A stretch of 64,000 bases of DNA from Nonomuraea spiralis (lineage in GTDB: Bacteria; Actinomycetota; Actinomycetes; Streptosporangiales; Streptosporangiaceae), in contig NZ_BMRC01000041.1 of assembly GCF_014648435.1 (NCBI RefSeq), positions 1 through 64,000 of the forward strand, in the 5' to 3' direction. The position numbers and the translations under genes were made by a program. Under the pieces are notes generated by a model. That model saw nothing but the letters and a program-made list of their open reading frames with translations, was not told the DNA's origin and did not search any database. How positions within the stretch are numbered: the first letter of the stretch is position 1; each line of letters starts with the position of its first letter. Positions 33,891-43,300 of the stretch are shown in pieces.

Positions 33891-36800
33891 GCCGACCGAC
33901 ACCACGCTGCCGGATCTGGTCATCGACCGGATCGCAACCACACTGACCAAGCGGATCGGTCGCCACGAACCCGGCCACTGTGTCCGGGTGGACAACCTAC
34001 GCCACGCCGACGCCGAGCGCCTTGCCGACGCGGTGCGTCGAGCCCTCGCGCCCGGCAAGGCTGACATACACGTCCTGGTCGATGCCCGCGCCCAGGCCGA
34101 CGACGAGTTGCTGATCCCGACCGAGCGCGCGGTCGAACTACGCAACCGCAAGGAGCGTCAACTGGTACTGATGGTCCCTGTGGGCGCCGGCGTTGCGGCC
34201 AGTTCGCTGGACAACAGCTTTGAGCGCCAGGATGTGGTCGAGCTGCTGCGTACAGCCAGTGCCACGATGGTTGACGAACTGCCAGACAACGATATTCGGG
34301 TCGGAGTGGACAAGGTCGCCAGCGTACTCGGCAGGAACCGGCCGGCCGAGGCCTGGGCCTGCTACGTCGCCGCAGTCACAGCCGAACCGATCTGGCACAC
34401 CGTTGGCGCATCGTTGCCGATGGTCGGCCTCATCCCGGATCTCGGCGGCCCGGACCTCGTAGACCGGCTCGCCCGCAACAGTGAGTGCGTCAAGGCCATC
34501 TCCCGGCCGGCCAGAGCGGTGTCCTCGGTGTCCGACCGGCTCAACAATGCCCGGCTGAAGGATGGTCCGGTACGCGTTGACCTTGCCACGTTCCTGTCCG
34601 GCTCGTACCGAGATCTGTCCAATCCCGCCGAGTGGACCGCAGAGCTGGCCGCCGTGCCTGGCCTCGACTTCAGTCAATGGCCGCTGACCGAACCGGAAAC
34701 CGTTGCGGTGGATCAGGTTCGGGTCGACCCGTTCCTCCGGGAGAACGGCGCGGTGGTGAAAAGCTCGCGGCTCAAGCAAGACAACCCTGGCGACCTGCCC
34801 TATACCGAGGCAGGCGAAGAGTCCCCTGCCGTGGTGCGAGTGACGTGGAAGACCGTCCCGGCCAAGAGCGACGCGATCTACCGGTGGCTGGTCGAGGTGC
34901 TCCCACCGGAGGACCTGCGCGACGGCGACGACACCGGGCCGAAGGCCAAGGTGACCGTTGCCGGTTCCCGGCGTACTGCCACCGTCGAGATCAAGCTCAA
35001 CGAGTCCGACCTCGAACAGGGCTCACTGTTCGTGGTGCGCGTGACCGGGCTAGACACAGCAGGCCAGCCGGTGTTGCTGCAGGGAAGGGAGGGTGAGCTC
35101 GCTCAGGACGAGAGCCAGCAGTTCACCGTACGCTGGGAGGCCGACCTGATCACCGGGGAGACCCGGCGTGCCTCGGCGTGGGCGCTCGCGCTCGGCAGGC
35201 TGGACGCGGTTCTCGCCGGACAGAACGACCTGACCGAGGACGCCTACAGCCTGGACGACACGCATACGGCGGTGTCGCTACGCCTCGGTGGTCGGCGCAC
35301 TGTACTGCTCGGCGTCAGCCCGGTGCTGGTCAACCTGCAACACCAGTTGTTCAAGGACGGCAGCACAGCCACCGCGTTTCGCGCCAACGGACGCATGGGT
35401 GTGGTGCTACAGGCCGAAGACACGGAGCCCGTCGAAGACCCGTTGCCGACAGCATTGTCAAAACAACGCAAAGAGATCCATGCACTACTCGGCGCGCATC
35501 AAGCCCGTTGGCTGGTGGAGTCGCTCGACTGGACCGAGGAGCTCCGGGACAAGGTCCGGTCCTACTGCCAGAGCTACAAGAACGCGCTCGACCGCGCGAC
35601 GACTGACGCGACGTATCGGGGCGCGTTGCTGGCGATGGACACGCTGACACTGGACATTACGATCGCTGGCGGCCGACCGATCCGGGCGGTCGTCGTGCTG
35701 CCGTTCCATCCGCTCCGGCTGACCTGGCTGGCCGAATATGACAAGGCGATCACCGGCTGGGCAAAAGAACTGGCCGACATCGAACCGAACAAGGCGAAAC
35801 GGCGCGCGATGGTGGACGCCGACCTGGTACGCCGGGTGACCCCGGCCAACCTGCCGTTCGCCGTGCCCCACTCGACCTCCGGTGACATCTTCGTGCACGC
35901 CAGGGAGGCAACGGTCGGCACCGGGATCTACCTCGCCCCTGACGAGCAGGAACCGGGCATCGCCATCCAGGCGGTGTTCGACGTGCTTGGCACGGACTGG
36001 CGGGACGTCGCCACTGACGTGCCGCCCGCGATGGTCGCCGAGCGCATTGAGCACTACCGTGAGACTCACTCGAAGCCCGACGCGGTCCGGCTTCTGGCGA
36101 TCAACCCCGGCTCCGGCGAACTGCTGGCCCAGGCGCTGCGCCAAGCGGTACTGACCGACCGGGCCGCGGACTTCGACGCCACCAGACTAGCCGGACGTGC
36201 AGAAGTCACCGCCTATAGCACCCGGCCTGGTAATACCGATCCGCTGCCCGCGCTGACCGACCTGCAGCGGGCCGTCGGCGGATACCGGGTAGGGAGCGGA
36301 CGATCGTACTTGAAGCCGCCGCTCGGGCTGAGCGTGCGGCCGTTCGACCGACTGGCCAAGGACGACACGCCGGCGCATATAAGCGTGGTCAACGACCTGG
36401 CCGTGGTCGAGGCAGGTGGCGGCTCGACCACCCCGGCGGGCACCACGTCGTTCCGCAACCTGCTGACCCCGACCAGCAACCGGACGGTAGACACCCCGGA
36501 CGGCCCACACTGGGAAACCATGCCAGCAGTACAACTCCGGGAATACCGGGGCGAAAAGCGGCGGGACGGTGCGGCGGACGCGGTCGACGCACACCGGGCA
36601 CACCAGGCCGCACTTGCTGCGGCTCATGGACTGGCGACGGAGAACGGCATCGCGTTGCGCGTCTCGCTCGGCGAGCCGGAACGCCGGGCGCTGACCGCGG
36701 CGCATGATCGGGCCGACTGGGTCATGACGATCGACCGCAACCTCGGACCGGAACTGTATTCGTCGAGCCCGAAGAAAAACCAGCCGTACATCCTGGACTA

Positions 36801-38784
36801 CGCGCCCGACTTCCTGGAAGGAATCGGGCCTCGGCTAACCGTGACCACGAAACACCAGGCCGAGATCGAACGCCTGCTTGCCACCGCGATGCGCGGCCTG
36901 GGATTCGCCGATGACACCCAGTCGGTGCGCGGCACCCTGCGGGCCATGCAACTCGTGTCCGGGCGGTTGGCGCTGCGTCTCATCGGTCAGTCGGACCTGG
37001 CCGCCGAGGCGGTGAGCCTCGCGGCGCTGGTGTCCTGGTTGGAGAGCCGGGGCGACCTGAAGGACACGATCGTCGTACCGGTCGACATGCACCAGGAAAT
37101 GTTCGGCATCACGCGCAAGAAATCGCAGGACAAGGAGTCACCGGAGGAAAAGGCGCGGTTCTGCGACCTGATTCTGGTCCGCGCCACCCGGCAGGCGATC
37201 AGGTTCGAGTGCGTCGAGGTCAAGCCGCTGAAGGAAGACACGTCGCCAGATCAACTCGCCGAGAACATCGTCGACAGCCTCAACGCCACGGTGACCATGT
37301 TGGAGGACGGTTTCCTCGGCAACGACCAACCCCGTCTGGATGCCGACCTGCAGCGGGCCCGGCTGGCGGGAATCCTGCGCTACCACGCGAACCGGGCCTT
37401 CGAAGCGGATCTGCTCAGTGCCGAGCGGCTGGCCGCAGCAGAACGCCAGTTCGCCCGGATCGAGGACGGCACCCGTCCGGAGATCTCTAAACAGGGATAC
37501 GTGGTCAGCCTGTCCGGCGAGCCGGACCTGCCGAGCGAGCATCGCGGGATATCGATCGAGGCATTGACCGCTCCGAAACTGCGCACAGCAGGCATCGCCA
37601 CATTGACACCGAGCCGGGCCCCGGTGTCCACCGTGGACATTACGGAACCCGTTGCCCAGCTGGCCGTGGACACGCTCTCCGAGCCGGTCCTGGCTACCCC
37701 GCAATCAGAGCCAGCATCCACCACGGAAACACCGGCGACACAGTCGGTTAAGAAACGGCCCGATGAAGTGCGGGTAGTGCTCGGGAAGGACGCGAACTCC
37801 GCCGATCTAACGTGGCGGATCAGCACGTCGGGCAGTCCGCATATGTTCGTTCTCGGCATTCCCGGGCAGGGCAAGTCGGTGACCACCCGGCGTATTCTCA
37901 ACTCATTCGCCGAGCAAGGTTTGCCAGCGCTGGTCATCGATTTCCACGGCGACATGGCGGCCGACCCCGCGGCCGACGCAACGGTCGTCGACGCGGGCGA
38001 CGGGCTGGACTTCTCCCCATTCGAGCTCCGGACCGACGTCAGCCACGAGAAATATAATCAGACGGCGTGGGAGCTGGCCGAGGTCGTCGGCTATGTGAGC
38101 GCGCTGGGGGAGATCCAACGGAATGTGGTCTACGAGGTTCTCCGCGAGCTGTACCAACGACACGGCTTCGGTTCGGCCAACGGCCCGACAGGGCTGCCGA
38201 CTATGGCTGAGTTCGCCAAGCTCCTGGAACAGAAGGAAAGTGCCGGGCACGGCCGAAACGTCGCGGCGCGAACTCGTCCGCTGAGCGAGTTCGGCCTGTT
38301 CGGGGACAACGCGGGCGAGGGTCGGTTCGGCGAATTGCTCACCGGTGGGGTGGTGCTCGACGTGCATACGCTGATGGAACAGGTACAGCTGGCCGCCGCC
38401 GCGTTCGTGCTGCGCAAGGTCTACCGGGAGATGTTCCACTGGGGAAAGACCAGCGAGCTGCGCCTGGCCGTGGTGCTGGATGAGGCGCACCGGCTGGCCA
38501 AGGACGTCACTCTGCCGAAGATCATGAAGGAAGGCCGCAAATACGGCGTCGCCGTGGTGGTGGCCAGTCAGGGAGTGGACGACTTCCACAAGGACGTGCT
38601 CGGCAACGCCGGCACTAAGGTGGCGTTCCGCTGCAACTACCCGCAAAGCAAGACAGTCGCCGGTTTCCTGCGCGGCCGAGCTGGCCAGGACATGGCCCAG
38701 GCCTTGGAAAAACTGTCCGTCGGCCAAGCTTACGTCTCGACCCCCGACTCCCCCGAAGCCAAGAAGGTCTTCATGGCCCGATGA
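33883..38784 (+). CDS. HerA-like ATPase with possible internal nuclease motif, 1633 aa
   Basis: The largest protein of the cassette. Residues about 1-1300 are unlike any domain I know apart from a possible PD-(D/E)xK-type core: an Asp in FCDLILVRA (about 1094) followed by FECVEVKPL (ExK at about 1110). The last 330 residues are a HerA/FtsK-superfamily motor: Walker A GIPGQGKSVTT (about 1325), Walker B LRLAVVLDEAHRLAK (about 1530), then VVVASQGVDDF. Size and layout recall DndH/DptH and the HerA-like protein of MADS. Start ATG 33883 is chosen over GTG 33880 because GGGAG lies 6 bases before it; it overlaps the previous gene by 8 bases. If the nuclease motif is real, this protein could both move on and cut DNA. 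Confidence 0.8.
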   Translation: MPEPTDTTLPDLVIDRIATTLTKRIGRHEPGHCVRVDNLRHADAERLADAVRRALAPGKADIHVLVDARAQADDELLIPTERAVELRNRKERQLVLMVPVGAGVAASSLDNSFERQDVVELLRTASATMVDELPDNDIRVGVDKVASVLGRNRPAEAWACYVAAVTAEPIWHTVGASLPMVGLIPDLGGPDLVDRLARNSECVKAISRPARAVSSVSDRLNNARLKDGPVRVDLATFLSGSYRDLSNPAEWTAELAAVPGLDFSQWPLTEPETVAVDQVRVDPFLRENGAVVKSSRLKQDNPGDLPYTEAGEESPAVVRVTWKTVPAKSDAIYRWLVEVLPPEDLRDGDDTGPKAKVTVAGSRRTATVEIKLNESDLEQGSLFVVRVTGLDTAGQPVLLQGREGELAQDESQQFTVRWEADLITGETRRASAWALALGRLDAVLAGQNDLTEDAYSLDDTHTAVSLRLGGRRTVLLGVSPVLVNLQHQLFKDGSTATAFRANGRMGVVLQAEDTEPVEDPLPTALSKQRKEIHALLGAHQARWLVESLDWTEELRDKVRSYCQSYKNALDRATTDATYRGALLAMDTLTLDITIAGGRPIRAVVVLPFHPLRLTWLAEYDKAITGWAKELADIEPNKAKRRAMVDADLVRRVTPANLPFAVPHSTSGDIFVHAREATVGTGIYLAPDEQEPGIAIQAVFDVLGTDWRDVATDVPPAMVAERIEHYRETHSKPDAVRLLAINPGSGELLAQALRQAVLTDRAADFDATRLAGRAEVTAYSTRPGNTDPLPALTDLQRAVGGYRVGSGRSYLKPPLGLSVRPFDRLAKDDTPAHISVVNDLAVVEAGGGSTTPAGTTSFRNLLTPTSNRTVDTPDGPHWETMPAVQLREYRGEKRRDGAADAVDAHRAHQAALAAAHGLATENGIALRVSLGEPERRALTAAHDRADWVMTIDRNLGPELYSSSPKKNQPYILDYAPDFLEGIGPRLTVTTKHQAEIERLLATAMRGLGFADDTQSVRGTLRAMQLVSGRLALRLIGQSDLAAEAVSLAALVSWLESRGDLKDTIVVPVDMHQEMFGITRKKSQDKESPEEKARFCDLILVRATRQAIRFECVEVKPLKEDTSPDQLAENIVDSLNATVTMLEDGFLGNDQPRLDADLQRARLAGILRYHANRAFEADLLSAERLAAAERQFARIEDGTRPEISKQGYVVSLSGEPDLPSEHRGISIEALTAPKLRTAGIATLTPSRAPVSTVDITEPVAQLAVDTLSEPVLATPQSEPASTTETPATQSVKKRPDEVRVVLGKDANSADLTWRISTSGSPHMFVLGIPGQGKSVTTRRILNSFAEQGLPALVIDFHGDMAADPAADATVVDAGDGLDFSPFELRTDVSHEKYNQTAWELAEVVGYVSALGEIQRNVVYEVLRELYQRHGFGSANGPTGLPTMAEFAKLLEQKESAGHGRNVAARTRPLSEFGLFGDNAGEGRFGELLTGGVVLDVHTLMEQVQLAAAAFVLRKVYREMFHWGKTSELRLAVVLDEAHRLAKDVTLPKIMKEGRKYGVAVVVASQGVDDFHKDVLGNAGTKVAFRCNYPQSKTVAGFLRGRAGQDMAQALEKLSVGQAYVSTPDSPEAKKVFMAR

Positions 38785-38787
38785 TCT

Positions 38788-38808
38788 GTCGGGTAGCCCC
38801 GCCCCGAC
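38788..38808 (+). terminator. Weak hairpin after the cassette operon
   Basis: GTCGGG at 38788-38793 can pair with CCCGAC at 38803-38808, four bases after the stop of the HerA-like gene. The 6-bp GC stem is modest and has no T-run, so it is only a possible terminator. Confidence 0.35.
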
Positions 38809-39113
38809 GCAGGACCTCGCTGACCACGGCCTTCAGTCGGTTCGAAGCGGCGGTGTCGACGAGAACTCGTCGCGGTCGGCCACCAGGGGGTGCGAGGGTG
38901 AGTTTGCTGATACCGGTTTGATCATCGCCCGTAGGAGGACGGGCCATGCCACGGCCGGATCGGTGTCGGCGACGAACGCGTGGGCCGGTCGGTGAGCTGC
39001 TCGACATGCCGCAGCAGCGCCACCTCGATCAACTCCCGCTTGGTTCGGGCGGTGGCTTCGCCAGCGCAATCGCTGCTGCGGACCACGCCGACCCGATGGG
39101 GCTCGGTGCCTAC

Positions 39114-39247
39114 CGGCGGCATCCTGCCGACTTGAGCGGTGATCAGTTCGGACTCGTAGGCGAAGATCACGCCTGGATGCGGTCGCGCAGGCCCAGCTTG
39201 GTGAGGAAGTGGCTCACGTGGGTCTTGGCTGTGGAATGGCCGACGCC
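39114..39247 (-). pseudogene. LuxR-type HTH C-terminal fragment, frameshifted
   Basis: On the minus strand, STAKTHVSHFLTKLGLRDRI is a textbook LuxR/NarL recognition helix, read from 39247 down to an in-frame stop at 39167. A one-base deletion (GCGTGATC where GCGGTGATC is expected) moves the continuation IFAYESELITAQ into the next frame. The receiver or ligand domain and the gene start are gone, overwritten by the IS481 fragment on the other strand. Confidence 0.65.
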
Positions 39248-39523
39248 CCCGAGGCGGGCGGGCGGCTTACGTTTGCCAGCCGCGAGACCGGCACCCACAC
39301 CCGCGTCCGCCACGACCGCATCGACCAGGCCGGCGTCGTCATCCTCCGCCTGGCCGGAGGCCTGCACAACATCGGCGTCGGCCGGACCTACGCCCGAACC
39401 TGCGTCATGCTCCTGATCGAAGATCTCGACGTCCGCATCATCGACGCCGTCGCCGGCGAACTCCTGTGGGAGCTGACCGTCGACCCGACCCGCGACTATC
39501 AGCCACAACAGCCCAGACAGTAA
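39237..39523 (+). pseudogene. IS481-family transposase C-terminal fragment
   Basis: Only the last 95 residues of an IS481-type transposase remain: VRHDRIDQAGVVILRLAGGL, HNIGVGRTYARTCVMLLIED and VDPTRDYQPQQ, the conserved C-terminal beta-rich end of this family. The DDE catalytic core is absent. It is followed by an 18-bp hairpin and a terminal-repeat-like sequence, so the right end of the insertion sequence is preserved. Confidence 0.7.
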
Positions 39524-39526
39524 AGA

Positions 39527-39567
39527 AAACCCTCGAACCTGCGGTCCTGCCGCAGGTTCGAGGGTTT
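39527..39567 (+). terminator. Perfect 18-bp hairpin containing a T-arm-like sequence
   Basis: AAACCCTCGAACCTGCGG (39527-39544) pairs perfectly with CCGCAGGTTCGAGGGTTT (39550-39567) around a 5-base loop. It directly follows the transposase fragment and ends in TTT, a good intrinsic terminator. The stem carries CGAACCTGCGG, the same 11 bases as in the tRNA T-arm of the att-like repeat 60 bases away. Confidence 0.8.
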
Positions 39568-39588
39568 CCGATGTCTCGCGACATCACA
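39566..39588. repeat. IS481-like terminal sequence
   Basis: TTCCGATGTCTCGCGACATC with a 6-bp inverted repeat (GATGTC 39570-39575, GACATC 39580-39585) resembles the right end of IS481-group elements, which commonly end in such a TCGCGA-centred repeat. It marks the junction between IS debris and the right att-like copy. The left end was not found. Confidence 0.5.
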
Positions 39589-39590
39589 GA

Positions 39591-39719
39591 GTGCCCCCTT
39601 CGAACCTGCGGCACCCGCTGTAGGAGAGTGGAGGTTCCTTCGTCTGTTCAGTTGCTGCGACCTGGGTAAACAGCCTGTGTGTCACCTAAGTCATACAAGA
39701 TCATCCCATGCATATCCCG
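39591..39719 (-). repeat. tRNA-Arg(CCT) 3'-half att-like repeat, right copy
   Basis: A degraded second copy of the sequence at 24941-25076, in the same orientation. GTGCCCCC is kept, seven bases of the T-stem (GGCAGGA) are deleted, then TTCGAACCTGCGGCACCCGCT is shared, one base of the anticodon loop differs, and GAGAGTGGAG and the distal GATCATCCCATGCATATCCCG follow. The two copies bracket 14.6 kb. Confidence 0.75.
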
Positions 39720-40344
39720 GGCTAGTTAATCGGACCATCGCGGGCGCGGGTCTGATTCCCGGCCGTGCGCGTGTTGGAGCACATGCTCGAGCCCAGCGTG
39801 ACGAGACAGGGGATGAGGCATCGTTGGTCGACGCCGTCGGATCAGCCCTACCGGAGGCGATGTAAGTCCCGCGTTCCGCGCAATGGAGCAACGGCATGCT
39901 TGTTGACCAAGGGGTTCGCTTTCGCGGCTGCCACAGGCCGCGTCTCTGGGTCCTGACGTTTCCGCAGATAGCGAGGTCACCCGGCGAAGCTCCCCGGAGG
40001 CCTGACCGAAGGCCGTTGTAGGCCCGCTGTAGGAGCGATGATAGAGCGCCGATGCAAGGTTCTACCTGGATACTGCCTGTTTGTCCTGATTGTAGGGTTT
40101 TGCCTATGCCGTTTCGTGACCCATTGTTGGCCTCCCACCGCAATCACCCGTTTCGCTGACCTGGGCTGTTGCGATCGCCTAGAGAAATGGATGATTCAGG
40201 CGGACTGTAGAGATTCTGCAGGTCAGACCGTTCTTTGCGTCGCCAGGCGAGGGTGGATTCTGCGGAACGCAAGTAAGTCGGTGGCCGACGCTTCACCAAG
40301 GCGGTAAAACAGTGACATCCTGTCGACCGACGGGGAGACGGATG
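39720..40344. other. Intergenic region before the BREX operon
   Basis: About 620 bases with no supported gene; frames here lack ribosome binding sites and have mixed composition. The stretch at 40060-40140 is noticeably AT-richer and may hold the BREX promoter. GATGAGGAGGGG at 40341-40352 is the strong ribosome binding site of pglW. Confidence 0.45.
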
Positions 40345-40358
40345 AGGAGGGGCTACGC

Positions 40359-43300
40359 GTGGCTGCCGGTGAAGGGCGCTGGAACCAAGAGTTCCCCTCT
40401 CCGTTCCCCTGGGAACAGGAGGGGCTCGATCACGTCCGGAGTCTCATGCCGGATGTCGAGCCGTACCGGGCCTGGGCGACGTTCACTTTCAGTACGCCGG
40501 ATGGCAGATCCCCTGAGTGCGACCTTCTGGTTTGTGCGCCGGCTGGGCTTTTCCTGATCGAAATGAAGAGCCATCCGGGCCGGATCGTTAACCATGGTGA
40601 GAACGGAAAGACATGGATCTTTCACCGGCCCGGTGGCAAGACCAGCAGGATGACTAACCCGTTCGCGGCGACCGACCGGAAGGCCAAGGAGCTGAAGGGG
40701 CGCCTGAGGTGGGCGGCGCGTGAGCTCAGAGTGAACGAGAGTCTCATTCCGTTCATTGATGCAGCCGTTTTCCTCTCCGATCCCAGCTTGATAGTCCAAC
40801 TTGATCAGCAGCAGCGCATCAAGGTCTTCGGCCGGGAAGGTGGCACTAATGGCCTGCCCCAGGTCTGGAGTGATCTGATTAACCGGCCCCCGCGAAGTCG
40901 GCATGATCAGGTCAAACCGGACTTCGACCTGCAGCTATCCCGCTTGATGCGCAAGATCGGGGTGGAAGGGTCTCGGCGCTACCTCCAGATCGGCCGCTGG
41001 AAGATGGACAGCAAGCCCATCGATGCGGGCCCCGACTGGGAAGATCGGCTTGCCCACGACGCTGACATGGCTGGAGATCAGCGTCGCATCCGCATCTACC
41101 TCTCGCGGAGGCTTGCTTCCGCGGCGGATCAGCGGATGACCGAGCGCGCCGCTCGGCGCGAGTACACGGCGCTTCTAGGGCTCACCCACCGCGGCGTTGT
41201 ACAGGTCGCCGATTACCAGGTGCACGAGGCCGGGCCAGCGGTGTTTTTCCGGCACAAGGAAAGCGACGAGCGCCTCGACCGCTACCTCGACCAGTATGCC
41301 GAGACCATGGACCTCGCCGTCCGGCTCGACATGGTGCGCCAGCTCGCCGAAGCGCTCAACTATGCCCACCAGCGACACCTCTACCATCGGGCCCTGGCCG
41401 CCCGCTGTGTCTGGGTGTCGGCGAAGCCGGACGGCAGCAGGCCGGTGCTGCGGATCGGCGATTGGCGGACCGCGACCCATACTTCTGACTCCACTGGCCT
41501 CGGTAGCCTGGAGCCGACATCGCTTTCCGGCCGGCAGGTGTCGTCCGAGACTCATGTGTACCTCGCGCCGGAGTTCGACCAGCCTAACGCCGACCCGCTC
41601 GGGATGGACGTGTTCGGGCTGGGCGCCCTGGCGCACCTCATCGTCACAGGCAGGCCTCCGGCTCCGAGCCGTAGGGAGGTAGCTACGCGGCTGAAGACGG
41701 ATTCGGGACTTCTGCTCAGCACATTGGCAGACGGCATCCCCGCGGTGTTGGACACATTGGTGTGGCAGTCTACTCAGCCGTACTCGCAGAACCGTATCCA
41801 CGATGTGCCCGACGTCCTAGCCTTCCTTGGGAAGCTCGACGAGGTTCAGCAGGAACTCGCACGGGTGGACGACGATGACGTCGATCCGCTCGACTTGGTC
41901 ACCGGCCAGGTAATCGACGGTGAGTGGCAGGTCGTCCGGTCGCTCGGCACTGGATCCACGGCCAAGGCGCTGCTTGTCAAGCGGCTTGGTGAGGGCATCG
42001 AAGAGGAGTTCAGAGTCCTCAAGGTCGCGCTGGACGAGGAGAAGGAGGAGACCCTCCGGGAGGAGGCCGCTGTGCTGCGCCTCCTGCACGACTCCCACGT
42101 AGTGCGCTGGCTCGATGGGCCCACGGCGACCGCTGGACGCATGGTCATGGCCATCGAGCAGGCCGGTGAAGAATCGCTTGGCCAGCGCATACGCGATAAG
42201 GGCCCGTGCAGCATTCACGAGCTGGAGAGGTTCGGCGATGACCTATTCTCCGCTCTGGATCATCTTGCGGGGCGTCAAGTTTGGCACCGCGACATCAAGC
42301 CGGAGAATCTCGGGATCCGTCGCCGCCGGGACCGCTCACAGGAGCTGGTTCTCTTCGACTTCTCCCACGCCAGGGCCCCCGAGCGGGACGTGGGGGTGGG
42401 CACCCGGGCCTACATTGACCCCTTCATCGGTACTGATCGGCGTCCTGTCTACGATGCGCACGCCGAGTGGTATGCCGCGACGATCACCCTTCACGAGATG
42501 GCCTCGGGTGAGAAGCCGGTGTGGGGTGGTGGTGACGCCGACCCGAAGTTCACCGATGAGGAGCTGCCCGCGATTGCTGTCGAGGCGTTCGAGGCAGAGC
42601 TCCGCGATGGCCTGCACAGGTTCTTCGCCAGGGCGCTGCACCGTGACACCGACAAGCGGTTCCAGACGTTGCGCGAGATGCGCGACGCCTGGCGTGCGAT
42701 CTTCACCGAGCTCGACGCCGAGCGTCCGCCCACTACAGCTGCCACCGCCACCACGGAGCCGGAGAGCACCGAGGAGGCGCGTGACCTCAACGCCGCCAAG
42801 GCGGCCCTCACCACGCCGCTTCGAGAGGCGGGGTTGTCCCCGCGTGCCGTAGCGGCGGCAGCTGGCCTTGGTGCACAGACAGTCGGTGAGCTGCTGGCCG
42901 TGCCCGCATACAAGGTGACAAAGGTTCGCGGCGTGGGCCGGACGATTCGCAATGAACTGCTCCGCCGCATCCGCCAGTGGAAGCCGCTCGCAGACGTCGT
43001 CCCCCACGGCGGGGTGGAGCCGGCTCTGCGCATCCAGATCGGCTATCTCGACGACTTGATCCTCTCCCTGCTGCCTGGGCGCGGGCACCGGACGTCGAAG
43101 GAGGGGGAGGCCGTCAGGCTATCGCTGGGTTTGCCTGATTCATCCGGCGCTATCCCCGAGCTGGACCCTTGGCCGACGCAGAAGGCTGTGGGGGCGCTGC
43201 TCGGGACATCCCAGGTAACTGTATCCCGGCACTGGCGGACCTCCAGCGACCGGTGGCTGCTCGACGACCACGTGACGCGGTTACGTGAGGACGTTCTCGA

